A DNA stretch of 64,000 nt from Deltaproteobacteria bacterium (GTDB taxonomy: Bacteria > Myxococcota_A > UBA9160 > UBA4427), in the NCBI GenBank assembly GCA_016713665.1, contig JADJOR010000008.1, forward strand, positions 248,001 through 312,000, in the 5' to 3' direction. The number at the start of each line of letters is the position of its first letter. Within the stretch, counting starts at the first letter, position 1. Shown here in pieces: positions 44,342 through 52,822 of this stretch. A model generated the notes under the pieces. It ran no database searches. It was given only the letters and a program-made list of their open reading frames with translations, and was not told the DNA's origin. The translations under genes were made by a program, and so were the position numbers.

Positions 44342-45796
44342 ATGATCCGAACCCGATGGCAGACGCCGCGGTCCTTCGGACGCGCGGGCTCGCTCGTGCG
44401 TCGCGGCGGGACGCCGACCTCCGGATGGATGCTCGCGTCGATGCTGCTCGCCCTCCCCGCCGCGGCGCAGACCCCGCCCTTCGAGGTCGGGGGCGACCCG
44501 CGTGTCGACCCGGGTGATTTCGAGGTCACGGTCTTCGCGAGCGGGCTCGATTCGCCGCTCAGCATGCAGCCGCTGCTCGACGGCTCGATTCTCGTCGCGA
44601 CGAACGGGGGCTGCCTTCGCCTCGTGGACGCCGACGACGACGGCGTCGCCGACGGACCCGGTGTCTCCGTCTTCACCGGCTCCGGTGGGCTCGTGACCTC
44701 GCTTCGGCTTGCGGGCGACCTCGCGTTCATCGCCCAGGGACAGTCCATCTCCGTCCTGCGTCGGGGCGCGACGCCCGCCTCGCCGCTTTCGTTCGTGACG
44801 AGCTTCAGTCTCCAGATCCCCTTCCCCTGGTCGCATATCGCCCTGACCCTCGCCGTCCGCGAGGTCGCCCCGGATCTCTTCGAGCTCTTCTTCAACGTCG
44901 GCTCGAAGGAGGACGATCTCGCGACGACGGGGACGGTTCCGATCGTCGGTGCCGTCGCGGGCGTCGTGCAGCCCGACTCGATCTACCGGGTCGTCGTCGA
45001 CGATCGGGGGCCGACCGTCACCGTCTCGGGCCTCGAGCGCATCGCCTCGGGGCTGCGCAACGCATTCGGGATCGCCTTCCAGCCCGGGACGGGGGACCTC
45101 TACTTCGAGGACAACAGCATCGACGGACCGACCCCGCCCTTCGAGGTCGGCGTGGACGAGCTCGACCGGATCCCGGCAGAAGAGATCGGTGGCCCGGTCG
45201 AGGATTTCGGCTTTCCATCGAACTACTTCGCCTACCGGACGAACGCCGAGGTCGGGAGCGGCGGTCTCGATCCGCTTTTCACCTTCCAGCCCATCCCGCC
45301 GCCGAACGGCGCCGAGAGCGAAGGCCCGGCCGAGATCGCCTTCGCGCCCCCGGGCTTCCCGGCCGGCCTGCGCGAAGGCCTCTTCGTCGGCTTCCACGGG
45401 CTCTTCACGACGGCGGGGGTCGCCAATCCCGACAATCCCGTGGTGTACGTGGATCTCGGGACCGGCGCCTATTTCCACTTCGTCGAAGGGGCCCAGGCGG
45501 CCACGGGCCACCCCGACGGGCTTCTCGCGACGGGCGATTCGCTCTTCGTCTCCGACTTCACGACCGCCAACGGCTTCGCCGTCCCCGGCGCCGGGCGCAT
45601 CTACCGGATTCGGTACGTGGGCAGCGGACCCGCGGTCCCGACCACCCCGCCGCACGGCCTCGTCCTGCTGGTCGCGAGCCTGCTCGCCTCGGGGTGGGCT
45701 GCGACGATGTCCTCCCGTCGCGCCCCATCGGCCGACGCGCGCGCGAGCGGGACGCGCACCCGCTTCACTGCACGCCCTTCGGCCGCGCCGCGTTGA
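44342..45796 (+). CDS. Exported glucose/sorbosone dehydrogenase-type propeller protein with C-terminal anchor
   Basis: This 484-residue protein has a signal region (GWMLASMLLALPAAAQ). The beta-propeller is of the PQQ-sugar dehydrogenase/NHL type, with FASGLDSPLSMQPLLDGSIL, GLRNAFGIAFQPGTGDLYFEDN and AGRIYRIRYV. A late hydrophobic segment VLLVASLLASGWAATM with Arg residues after it resembles the anchor of the upstream oxidase protein. Relatives use PQQ, but ligand residues cannot be confirmed by eye. The 41-bp gap from the oxidase gene suggests one transcript and one pathway. Its 3' end overlaps the SDR gene by 32 bp. Confidence 0.7.
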   Translation: MIRTRWQTPRSFGRAGSLVRRGGTPTSGWMLASMLLALPAAAQTPPFEVGGDPRVDPGDFEVTVFASGLDSPLSMQPLLDGSILVATNGGCLRLVDADDDGVADGPGVSVFTGSGGLVTSLRLAGDLAFIAQGQSISVLRRGATPASPLSFVTSFSLQIPFPWSHIALTLAVREVAPDLFELFFNVGSKEDDLATTGTVPIVGAVAGVVQPDSIYRVVVDDRGPTVTVSGLERIASGLRNAFGIAFQPGTGDLYFEDNSIDGPTPPFEVGVDELDRIPAEEIGGPVEDFGFPSNYFAYRTNAEVGSGGLDPLFTFQPIPPPNGAESEGPAEIAFAPPGFPAGLREGLFVGFHGLFTTAGVANPDNPVVYVDLGTGAYFHFVEGAQAATGHPDGLLATGDSLFVSDFTTANGFAVPGAGRIYRIRYVGSGPAVPTTPPHGLVLLVASLLASGWAATMSSRRAPSADARASGTRTRFTARPSAAPR

Positions 45797-46658
45797 TCGC
45801 CGGATCCTCCTCGAAGTACTGCTTGAGCAGCGGTGAGTTGGTCCAGCGCGACGGCGTCCGGTACCAGCCGCCAGCGCTCGAGGTCCCGCCGTCGGCGACG
45901 ATCGTCTGGCCGACGATCCACGCCCCCATCTCGCTCGACAGGAAGAGCACGACGGCGGCGATGTCGTCGCCCTCGCCGTAGCGGCCCGCCGGAACCCACA
46001 CCGGCACGTGTCGATCGTACTCCTCGCCGAGGCGGTAGAAGTTGACCTGATGCGAGCGGGTCTTGTCGACGGCGACCGCGTTGACGCGGATGCCGTCGCC
46101 GGCGACCTCGACGCCGAGGGATTTCGTGAAGGAGTCGATCGCGCCCTTGTAGGCGGTGTAGGGCGCGGCGTTGGGCATCGCCCGGATGCCCTCGACCGAG
46201 GAGAAGTTGACGATGCGCCCCCAGCGCCGCGCGCGCATGCCCGGGAGCACCGCATGACACGCCTGCATCGTCTGGAGCAGGTTGACCCGGTAGAGCCGGT
46301 CCCAGCCTTCCTCGCTCGAACGCTCGAAGGGCCCCGAGAGGGCGAGGTGCTCGCCGAGGGCGTTGACCAGGATGTCGACGCGGCCGAAGTCGGCGTTCGC
46401 CCGGGCGATCAGCGCCTCGACGGCCCCCGCCTCGGTCAGATCGCCGGTCACGCCGAGGGCGCGCCGCCCGCGCGCCTCGATCGCGGCGCAGGCCGCCTCG
46501 ACCCGATCTGCCGCGCGATCCGCGACGACGACGTCCGCCCCGTGATCCGCGAGCGCCCGACCGACGGCCTCCCCGATCGCTCCGCCCCCACCCGTCACGA
46601 CCGCCACGCGCCCGGCGCACAGCGGTCCGTTCCAAGGCGCCTTCCCCGACTCGTCCAT
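45765..46658 (-). CDS. Short-chain dehydrogenase/reductase
   Basis: This 297-residue classical SDR has the NAD(P) motif VVTGGGGAIGEAVG, the structural VNALGEH (NNAG position varied), catalytic Ser in NFSSVEGIRAM and YxxxK in YTAYKGA. A 40-residue tail with FEEDPAINAARP extends it beyond a standard SDR. The ATG at 46658 has GGAG upstream. It is divergent from the wax-ester synthase gene, so a role in making fatty alcohols or ketones for it is possible but unproven. Confidence 0.88.
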   Translation of the reverse strand: MDESGKAPWNGPLCAGRVAVVTGGGGAIGEAVGRALADHGADVVVADRAADRVEAACAAIEARGRRALGVTGDLTEAGAVEALIARANADFGRVDILVNALGEHLALSGPFERSSEEGWDRLYRVNLLQTMQACHAVLPGMRARRWGRIVNFSSVEGIRAMPNAAPYTAYKGAIDSFTKSLGVEVAGDGIRVNAVAVDKTRSHQVNFYRLGEEYDRHVPVWVPAGRYGEGDDIAAVVLFLSSEMGAWIVGQTIVADGGTSSAGGWYRTPSRWTNSPLLKQYFEEDPAINAARPKGVQ

Positions 46659-46828
46659 CGCTCCGCCTCCGCTTCCCGTGCTCGTCTCGAGCGCCCCGCG
46701 TCGGTGTAGCACCCGCGCGGGCCGCGCCATCGATTCGGGCAGCCTGCCCGTCCCCGAGGCAGCACGCCCGGCCCGCCCGCACTGCCTCGCGTGCTGCGGC
46801 CAGCCCAGGCGGGCACGAGTCTTGCTCA

Positions 46829-46928
46829 GGTCGTACGTCGAAGGTCGAGGGTTGAACGTCGAAGGTTGCAGGTCGAAGGTCGAGGCTCGAAGACCGAATG
46901 TCGACGGTCGAATCCGGAGGTCGACGAA
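46829..46928. repeat. Imperfect 21-bp tandem repeats in the wax-ester synthase leader
   Basis: About four copies plus a partial fifth of a 21-bp unit lie at 46829-46849, 46850-46870, 46871-46891, 46892-46912 and from 46913. The shared cores are GGTCGAA and ACGTCGAAGG. On the opposite strand the unit would encode a PSTFxLR-like heptad. The last copy supplies the GGAGG ribosome site at 46916-46920. Confidence 0.75.
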
Positions 46929-46929
46929 C

Positions 46930-48633
46930 ATGGCGCGCTATGCCTACGAGCGACTCTCCGCCCAGGACTACAGCTTCCTGCTGGCGGAGACCGAGAGCGT
47001 CCCGATGCACGTGAGCGCGATCGGCATCCTCGAGGCCCGGGCCCTGTGCCGGCCCGAGGGCGGCATCGACATCGCGCGCTTCCGGGCCGCGATCGAGGGC
47101 ATCCTCCACTGGATCCCGCGCTACCGACAGAAGCTCGCCTGGATCCCGATCGAGAGCTGGCCGACCTGGGTCGACGACCGCCACTTCGACCTCGGCTACC
47201 ACATCCGCCACATCGCGCTCCCGGCCCCCGGGACCCACGAGCAGCTGCGCGAGATCACGGGCCGCATCTTCTCCCGCCGTCTCGATCGCCAGCGCCCGCT
47301 CTGGGAGCTCTGGGTCATCGAGGGCCTCGAGAAGGGCAGCCAGGTCGCGATCCTGAACAAGATCCACCACTGCATGATCGACGGGGCCGCCGGCGCCGAT
47401 CTGTCGACGATCCTCTTCTCGCCTTCGCCGAAGGTCGAAGAGAGCAAGCCCCTGCCCTACTACCCGCGGCCGGCGCCGACGGGCATCGAGCTGCTCCAGG
47501 ACCGCCTGCGCGAAGCGCTCGGCATCCCGCAGACGGTGCTGCGGACGGCGAAGCAGCTCGTGCAGGCCGATCGCCAGGCGCTCGTCGGCGAGCTCACGGC
47601 CCGGGTCCGGGCGCTGGCCGAGCTCGCGAGCCTGTCCTTCCAGCCCGCCTCCGAGTCCCCCATCAACGGCGAGCTCAGCCCCAATCGCCGGGTCGACTGG
47701 ATCACGATGCCCCTCGACGACGTCCGCGAGCTGCGGGCGGCGCTGCGCTGCACGATCAACGACGTCGTCCTCGCGACCGTGACCGGGGCGCTGCGGCGTT
47801 ATTTGTTCCGCCGCCGCGTCGACGCCGCGAAGCTCGACTTCCGCGTCTCGATCCCCGTCAACACGCGCAGCGCCGAACACGCGAACCAGATGGGCAACCA
47901 CGTCTCGACCTGGATCCTGCGCTTGCCCCTCGAGAAGACCGATCCCCTCGATCAGGTCGAGGCGATCCGCGCGGAGACCGCCGAGCGCAAGCAATCGAAC
48001 TCGGCCCTCGCCCTCGACACCGTCATGAAGGCCGCGGAATACCTCCCCGTGGCGCTCCTCAAGCGCGGCGTCGGCCTCGTCCAGGGCCAGATCAACACGA
48101 TCGTCACCAACGTCCCCGGCCCGCAATTTCCGCTCTACACCGTCGGCGCGAAGCTGCTCGGCATGTATCCGATCGTCCCGTTGATCCCCGGTTGCGGCCT
48201 CGGCATCGCCCTCTTCAGCTACGAGGGCAAGCTCTGCTGGGGCTTCAACGCCGACCACCACCTGATCCCGAATCTCGAGGACTTCGCGGAGGACGTGACG
48301 AGCGCCTTCGAGGACCTGCGGCGGGCGGCGGTGACCCACTATCTCGCGCGGCGAACGGCGCCTTCCGAGAGGCCCGAAAAGCCCGAACGGTCCGGGGGCA
48401 CGGACGCGCCAGCGGGGTCGGGGTCGGGGTCGGGAGTGAAGCCGGAGGATCCGGTCCCGGGCAAGCCGACGGTGCGGATCGAGCGCGCCCAGAAGCCCGA
48501 GCGCCGCAGCGCCGGTCCGGCACCGGCCACGGGCGGCGTCCATCCACCCGTCCATCCACCCGTCCTGGCTCCCGCACAGACCGAGCACGCACGGGTCGAG
48601 CCTCTCCTCGCGGAGACCGCGGTCTCGAGCTGA
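46930..48633 (+). CDS. Wax ester synthase/diacylglycerol O-acyltransferase (WS/DGAT)
   Basis: This 567-residue acyltransferase joins acyl-CoA with fatty alcohols or diacylglycerol to make storage wax or triacylglycerol at the inner membrane. The catalytic HHxxxDG motif is H146-H147-C-M-I-D151-G, and PLWELWVIEGL precedes it. SIPVNTRSAEHANQMGNH and NVPGPQFPLYTVGAKLL are the C-terminal family motifs. The first 470 residues fit the family. The last 95 are low complexity (GSGSGSG, KPER, VHPPVHPPV) and are an unusual tail. GGAGG lies 9 bp before ATG 46930. Confidence 0.9.
   Translation: MARYAYERLSAQDYSFLLAETESVPMHVSAIGILEARALCRPEGGIDIARFRAAIEGILHWIPRYRQKLAWIPIESWPTWVDDRHFDLGYHIRHIALPAPGTHEQLREITGRIFSRRLDRQRPLWELWVIEGLEKGSQVAILNKIHHCMIDGAAGADLSTILFSPSPKVEESKPLPYYPRPAPTGIELLQDRLREALGIPQTVLRTAKQLVQADRQALVGELTARVRALAELASLSFQPASESPINGELSPNRRVDWITMPLDDVRELRAALRCTINDVVLATVTGALRRYLFRRRVDAAKLDFRVSIPVNTRSAEHANQMGNHVSTWILRLPLEKTDPLDQVEAIRAETAERKQSNSALALDTVMKAAEYLPVALLKRGVGLVQGQINTIVTNVPGPQFPLYTVGAKLLGMYPIVPLIPGCGLGIALFSYEGKLCWGFNADHHLIPNLEDFAEDVTSAFEDLRRAAVTHYLARRTAPSERPEKPERSGGTDAPAGSGSGSGVKPEDPVPGKPTVRIERAQKPERRSAGPAPATGGVHPPVHPPVLAPAQTEHARVEPLLAETAVSS
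48414..48434 (+). other. G-quadruplex-like G-tract in the WS/DGAT tail
   Basis: Three GGGGTC units and a final GGG encode part of a Gly-Ser run. Four G-tracts separated by two-base loops fit the simple G-quadruplex rule on the coding strand. Confidence 0.5.
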
Positions 48634-48734
48634 GGGAGAGGCCTAACACGAGGGCGACTCCCGCGAACGTCCTCGATCGGCTCCCGGCGAAGCCGGTTGT
48701 CCGACCTGGACGGCTCGAGTAGCGTCGGCTCGCC

Positions 48735-49112
48735 ATGCCCCGCAAGAAACGTGTTCCGACCGCCGCCGCGCTCCGACTGCGTCTCCGCGTCGAGATCGAA
48801 GGCGGAATCGCGTTGGGCCCCGGTCGGGCGGACCTGCTCGAGCAGATCGCCGAGACCGGCAGCATCGTCGAAGCCGCCCATCATCTCGAGATGTCCTACA
48901 TGCGGGCCTGGACCCTGATCCGGGACACGAACGCCGCCTTTCGCGAGCCCCTCGTCGTCGCCGAGCGCGGCGGCCGCCGCGGGGGCGGAGCCACGCTGAC
49001 CGAGACCGGTCGGCGGGTCCTCGACCTCTATCGGGCCCTCGAGCGCGAGTCGCTCTCGGCGACCCGCTCGACCTGGTCGCAGCTGCGCCGGCTGCTTCGC
49101 TCGCCCGCGTGA
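48735..49112 (+). CDS. ModE N-terminal-type winged-helix regulator
   Basis: This 125-residue protein consists only of the ModE-like HTH domain (LysR-type wHTH): LRVEIEGGIALGPGRADLLE, QIAETGSIVEAAHHLEMSYM and RAWTLIRDTN, then GGGATLTETGRRVLDLY. The molybdate-binding TOBE domains of full ModE are absent. Such short forms can act in molybdate or unrelated control. No mod transport genes are adjacent. Start ATG at 48735 is the first methionine and fits the domain. Confidence 0.85.
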   Translation: MPRKKRVPTAAALRLRLRVEIEGGIALGPGRADLLEQIAETGSIVEAAHHLEMSYMRAWTLIRDTNAAFREPLVVAERGGRRGGGATLTETGRRVLDLYRALERESLSATRSTWSQLRRLLRSPA

Positions 49113-49218
49113 TGCCCGTCGCGGGCAGGCGGTCGAACGTGCCATCCTCCGTGAGCCGACGACGGGGAGCCGCCCTGGCGTCGAGCCGAGCCCACGACAC
49201 GGGAGAGGAAGCCACTCG

Positions 49219-49641
49219 ATGACGCCCCGCGATACCTACCGCTGCTCCGTCTGCAGCTTCGAGGTCGGCGAGGTGATCGCCGAGCTCGAGACCGGCGACC
49301 TCGCCCACTACAGCGATCGCGACTTTCCCGGGCGCTGCGTGATCGTGGTGCGCGAACATGCGGAGAAGCTCGAAGAGCTCGCCCCCGAATTCCTGACGCG
49401 CCTCATGCTCGACGTGACGCGCGCGGGTCGCGCGATCCGAAAGGCGACCGGCGCCCCGCGCATCAACTACGCCGTGCTCGGCAACGTGATGCCCCACATC
49501 CACGTCCACCTCGTCCCGCGCGGCATGCCCGCCGACCAGAAGGGCACCGAGACGCCCTGGGGCCCGCCCCCGAAGAGCGAGCCCGTCGCGCCGGAAGAGG
49601 CCGCCCGTCTGCGCACGCGCATCGCGAGCGCCCTCGAGTAG
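49219..49641 (+). CDS. HIT family hydrolase
   Basis: This 140-residue histidine-triad protein has the HxHxH motif in VMPHIHVHLVPR and the preceding YAVLGNV strand. Family members hydrolyse nucleotide phosphoramidates or dinucleotides, or act as adenylyl hydrolases in the cytosol. An N-terminal CSVC pair may bind zinc. GGGAGAGGA lies upstream of the ATG at 49219. It is not obviously part of an operon. Confidence 0.9.
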   Translation: MTPRDTYRCSVCSFEVGEVIAELETGDLAHYSDRDFPGRCVIVVREHAEKLEELAPEFLTRLMLDVTRAGRAIRKATGAPRINYAVLGNVMPHIHVHLVPRGMPADQKGTETPWGPPPKSEPVAPEEAARLRTRIASALE

Positions 49642-49672
49642 GCGACGGCCCGCTCCTTCCGAGCGCACTACA

Positions 49673-49717
49673 CCTCAGACGCCTCAGATGCCTCAGATGC
49701 CTCAGATGCCTCAGACA
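49673..49717. repeat. Five tandem 9-bp repeats (CCTCAGATG)
   Basis: Five exact-phase copies at 49673, 49682, 49691, 49700 and 49709; the middle three are identical and the outer ones end ACG and ACA. They lie in the 122-bp gap between the HIT and MFS genes. Too short and gapless for CRISPR. Confidence 0.85.
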
Positions 49718-49763
49718 CCGCGGACACCTTGAACCCATCGAACGGAAGTCGGAGCGGGATCCC

Positions 49764-51074
49764 ATGTCGATCGATCGCCGGCGGGCCCGCTACGCGCTCG
49801 GTCTGCTGGTCCTCCTCCACGTCATCAACTACGTCGACCGCCAGATCCTCGCGGTCCTGCTGGTGCCGATCCAGCAGGAGCTGCAGGTCTCGGATACGGC
49901 GATGGGCTTCCTCTCGGGCCTCGCCTTCGCGCTCTTCTATACGACGGCCGGGGTCCCGATCGCGCGCATCGCGGATCGCGGCGTGCGCCGCGACGTGATC
50001 GTCTGGGGCACGATCGTGTGGAGCGCGATGACGGCGCTCTGCGGCGTGACCCGCAGCTTCGCGCAGCTCGCAGCGGCACGGATCGGGGTCGGGATCGGCG
50101 AAGCCTCGCTCCATCCGTCGGCGCATTCGCTGATCTCGGACTTCTTTCCGCCGAACCGGCGCGCGACGGCGCTCGGCATCTTCAACATCGGCGGCAACGT
50201 CGGCGTGATGTTCGGCTTCATCGCCGGCGGCTATCTCGGCGAGACCTTCGGTTGGCGTGCGGCCTTCCTCGTCGTCGGCCTCCCCGGCCTCGCGGCCGCC
50301 CTGCTGACGCGGCTCACGCTCCACGAGCCGGCTCGCGGCCTCTCCGACGGCCGCGTCGACGACGGGACGAACCCGAGCTTCCGCGAGGTCGTCACCTACA
50401 TGTTCGCCCGCAAGACGATCCGCCACATCGGTCTGGCGGCGGCCTTCTACGTCTTCGCCGCCTACGGCTTCACGATCTGGGGCGCCACCTTCCTGATCCG
50501 CGTGCACGGCCTGTCGCTCGCGCAGACGGGGCTCTGGATGGGTCTCGTGCAGGGCGTGGGCGGCGGGCTCGGGACCTTTCTAGGCGGCTTCGTGGCCGAC
50601 CGCCTGGCCGGCCGCGATCCGCGCTTCCTGTGCTGGATTCCCGCGCTGGGCGGCCTGATCGCGCTGCCCCTGCTGACCGTCTTCCTCTTCGCGCCGACCG
50701 CCCCCATCGCCCTCGTGGGCTACGCGCCGGCCATGCTCTTCTCGCTCTTCTTCGTCGGACCGACCTACGCGCTGGTCCAGTCGCTGGCGCGGCTCCGCAT
50801 GCGGGCCCAGGCGGCGGCGCTCGTGCTGCTCACGATGAACCTGATCGGGCTCGGGGTCGCGCCGCTCATGGTCGGGGCGCTGAACGACGCGCTCGAGCTG
50901 CGCTTTGGCGCCGAGGCGGTCCGTTATTCGCTGCTCGCGACCGGGGCGACCTCGCTCTGGGCCGTCGTCCATTCGCTGCTCGCCGCGCGGAGCGTCCGCG
51001 CCGACCTCGCGGCCATGGCCGCCGAGACGACCTCGACGGCGGCGGCCGGGCAGCTCGCCGGATCGACCGCCTGA
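49764..51074 (+). CDS. MFS transporter (spinster-like)
   Basis: This 436-residue membrane protein has about 12 hydrophobic segments. The N-terminal INYVDRQILAVLL and GVPIARIADRGVRRDVI form the MFS motif A region, with the GIGEASLHPSAHSLISDFF segment typical of the spinster-like family, which moves lipids or small organic acids. ATG 49764 is preceded by GGAG about 9 bp away. The substrate cannot be deduced, and no pathway gene is coupled to it. Confidence 0.88.
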   Translation: MSIDRRRARYALGLLVLLHVINYVDRQILAVLLVPIQQELQVSDTAMGFLSGLAFALFYTTAGVPIARIADRGVRRDVIVWGTIVWSAMTALCGVTRSFAQLAAARIGVGIGEASLHPSAHSLISDFFPPNRRATALGIFNIGGNVGVMFGFIAGGYLGETFGWRAAFLVVGLPGLAAALLTRLTLHEPARGLSDGRVDDGTNPSFREVVTYMFARKTIRHIGLAAAFYVFAAYGFTIWGATFLIRVHGLSLAQTGLWMGLVQGVGGGLGTFLGGFVADRLAGRDPRFLCWIPALGGLIALPLLTVFLFAPTAPIALVGYAPAMLFSLFFVGPTYALVQSLARLRMRAQAAALVLLTMNLIGLGVAPLMVGALNDALELRFGAEAVRYSLLATGATSLWAVVHSLLAARSVRADLAAMAAETTSTAAAGQLAGSTA

Positions 51075-51156
51075 GAGAGCCTCGAGCGGCGATCGAGGGA
51101 TCGCCCCGCCCCCGCGGACACGAGCGCGACCGCGCTACAGCCGTTAGTCTCGGGCC

Positions 51157-52692
51157 ATGTCCGATGCGGCCTGCCCCTTCGACCTCGAAGACCGCTTCGC
51201 CCGCGAGCTCGAGGGCCTCTTCGTCCCCTGGCACGCGGAGCCGATCCCCGCGCGACGGCTCCTGATCTTCAACGCGCCCCTCGCGCGAGCGCTCGGCCTC
51301 GACGGCGATCGGCTCGCTTCCCCGCCCGGCCTCGACTTCCTGCTCGGACAGTCGCCGGCGCCGCGGGCGACGCCGATCGCCATGGCCTATGCCGGCCACC
51401 AGTTCGGCAACTACTCGCCCCGCCTCGGCGATGGTCGCGCGCTGCTCCTCGGCGAGCTCGCCGACGGCCGGGGACGTCGCTGGGACGTCCATCTCAAGGG
51501 CTCCGGCCGGACGCCCTTCGCCCGGGGCGGTGACGGCAAGGCGGCGGTCGGGCCGATGCTGCGCGAATACGTGATCGGCGAGGCGATGCACGCCCTCGGC
51601 ATCCCCACCACCCGGGCGCTGGCCGTCGTCGCGACCGGCGAGTCGATCGCCCGCGACGGCATGCTCCCCGGCGCGGTGCTGGTCCGCATCGCGGCGAGTC
51701 ATCTGCGGATCGGGACCTTCGAGTATGCGGCGGCCCAGCGCGATCCGGCGCTGCTGCGGAGGCTCGCCGACCACGCGATCGCCCGGCATGACCCGGAGGT
51801 CGCGGGCGTGGACCAGCCCTACCTCGCGTTCTACGAGCGCGTCGTCGCCCGCCAGGCCGAGCTCGTCGCCCGATGGATGCACGTCGGCTTCGTCCACGGC
51901 GTCATGAACACGGACAACACGACGATCTCCGGCGAGACGATCGACTACGGCCCCTGCGCCTTCATGGAGCGACACGACCCCGCGACGGTCTTCAGCTCGA
52001 TCGACGAGCGCGGGCGTTATGCGTACGGCAACCAGCCCGGCATCCTGCAGTGGAACCTGGCGCGACTCGCCGAAGCGCTGCTCCCGCTCTTCGACGCCGA
52101 CGAGGCGCAGGCGGTCGAGCGGGCGACGGCGGCGCTCGGCGGCTTCCGCGACCGCTTCTTCGACGCCCATCGCCGGGGCATGCGGGCGAAGCTCGGACTC
52201 GAGTCGGGCGCGGCCCACGCGTCGGCCGAGCCCTCCGCGGCGCGCTCGGACGCCGAAGCCGCGCGCTCCGACGAAGCCGACGCCCTCTGCGACTCCGTCT
52301 CCGAGCTGCTGACGACGCAGCGCGTCGACCACACGCTCTTCTTCCGCCGCCTCGCCGATGCCGTGCGCGGCGACGACGCGAAGGTCCGGGCGCTCTTCGC
52401 GGACCCGGGCGCCTTCGACGCCTGGGCCACCGGCTGGCGCACGCGACTCCCGACGACGGAAGACGAGCGGCGCCTTCGCGCCGAAGTGATGGACCGCACG
52501 AACCCGATCTACGTCCCGCGCAATCTCGAGGTCGAGCGGGCGCTCGCCGCCGCGACCGCCGGCGACCTCGCCCCCTTCCACGCGCTGCTCGAAGCGGTCA
52601 CGCGCCCCTTCGACGAGCGCCCCGGCCTCGAGGCCTACGCCCGGCCGGCACCGGACGACGCGCCGCCCTACCGGACTTTCTGCGGGACCTGA
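51157..52692 (+). CDS. selO: Protein adenylyltransferase SelO (YdiU)
   Basis: This 511-residue pseudokinase-fold enzyme transfers AMP to protein Ser/Thr/Tyr. The N-terminal AYAGHQFGNYSPRLGDGRA is a SelO hallmark, and HLKGSGRTPFARGGDGKAA and GVMNTDNTTISGETIDYGPC carry nucleotide and metal residues. NQPGILQWNLARLAEALLP and the end NPIYVPRNLEVERAL are also conserved. The protein ends in FCGT; the Cys occupies the place of selenocysteine in eukaryotic SelO. The length is normal. It stands alone between MFS and hydrolase genes. Confidence 0.95.
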   Translation: MSDAACPFDLEDRFARELEGLFVPWHAEPIPARRLLIFNAPLARALGLDGDRLASPPGLDFLLGQSPAPRATPIAMAYAGHQFGNYSPRLGDGRALLLGELADGRGRRWDVHLKGSGRTPFARGGDGKAAVGPMLREYVIGEAMHALGIPTTRALAVVATGESIARDGMLPGAVLVRIAASHLRIGTFEYAAAQRDPALLRRLADHAIARHDPEVAGVDQPYLAFYERVVARQAELVARWMHVGFVHGVMNTDNTTISGETIDYGPCAFMERHDPATVFSSIDERGRYAYGNQPGILQWNLARLAEALLPLFDADEAQAVERATAALGGFRDRFFDAHRRGMRAKLGLESGAAHASAEPSAARSDAEAARSDEADALCDSVSELLTTQRVDHTLFFRRLADAVRGDDAKVRALFADPGAFDAWATGWRTRLPTTEDERRLRAEVMDRTNPIYVPRNLEVERALAAATAGDLAPFHALLEAVTRPFDERPGLEAYARPAPDDAPPYRTFCGT

Positions 52693-52822
52693 TCGAGCGG
52701 GAAATGAGCGATCGGAACCTGAGCCGGCGGGATCTGGACCAGCGGAACCTGAGCCCGAGCCTCCAGAACCCGACGCGCCATCCCACGCCGCGGAGGCCGC
52801 GGGATCCGTATACTGGCGCGCC

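Noticed and set aside
49673..49717. CRISPR-like array
   Set aside because: Nine-base units are contiguous with no spacers, and no cas gene is present.
52693..52822. Small gene in the gap between selO and the hydrolase
   Set aside because: The open frame consists of RNLSRRDLDQRNLS-type repeats of CGGAACCTGAGC, with no ribosome site; it is repeat-like filler.
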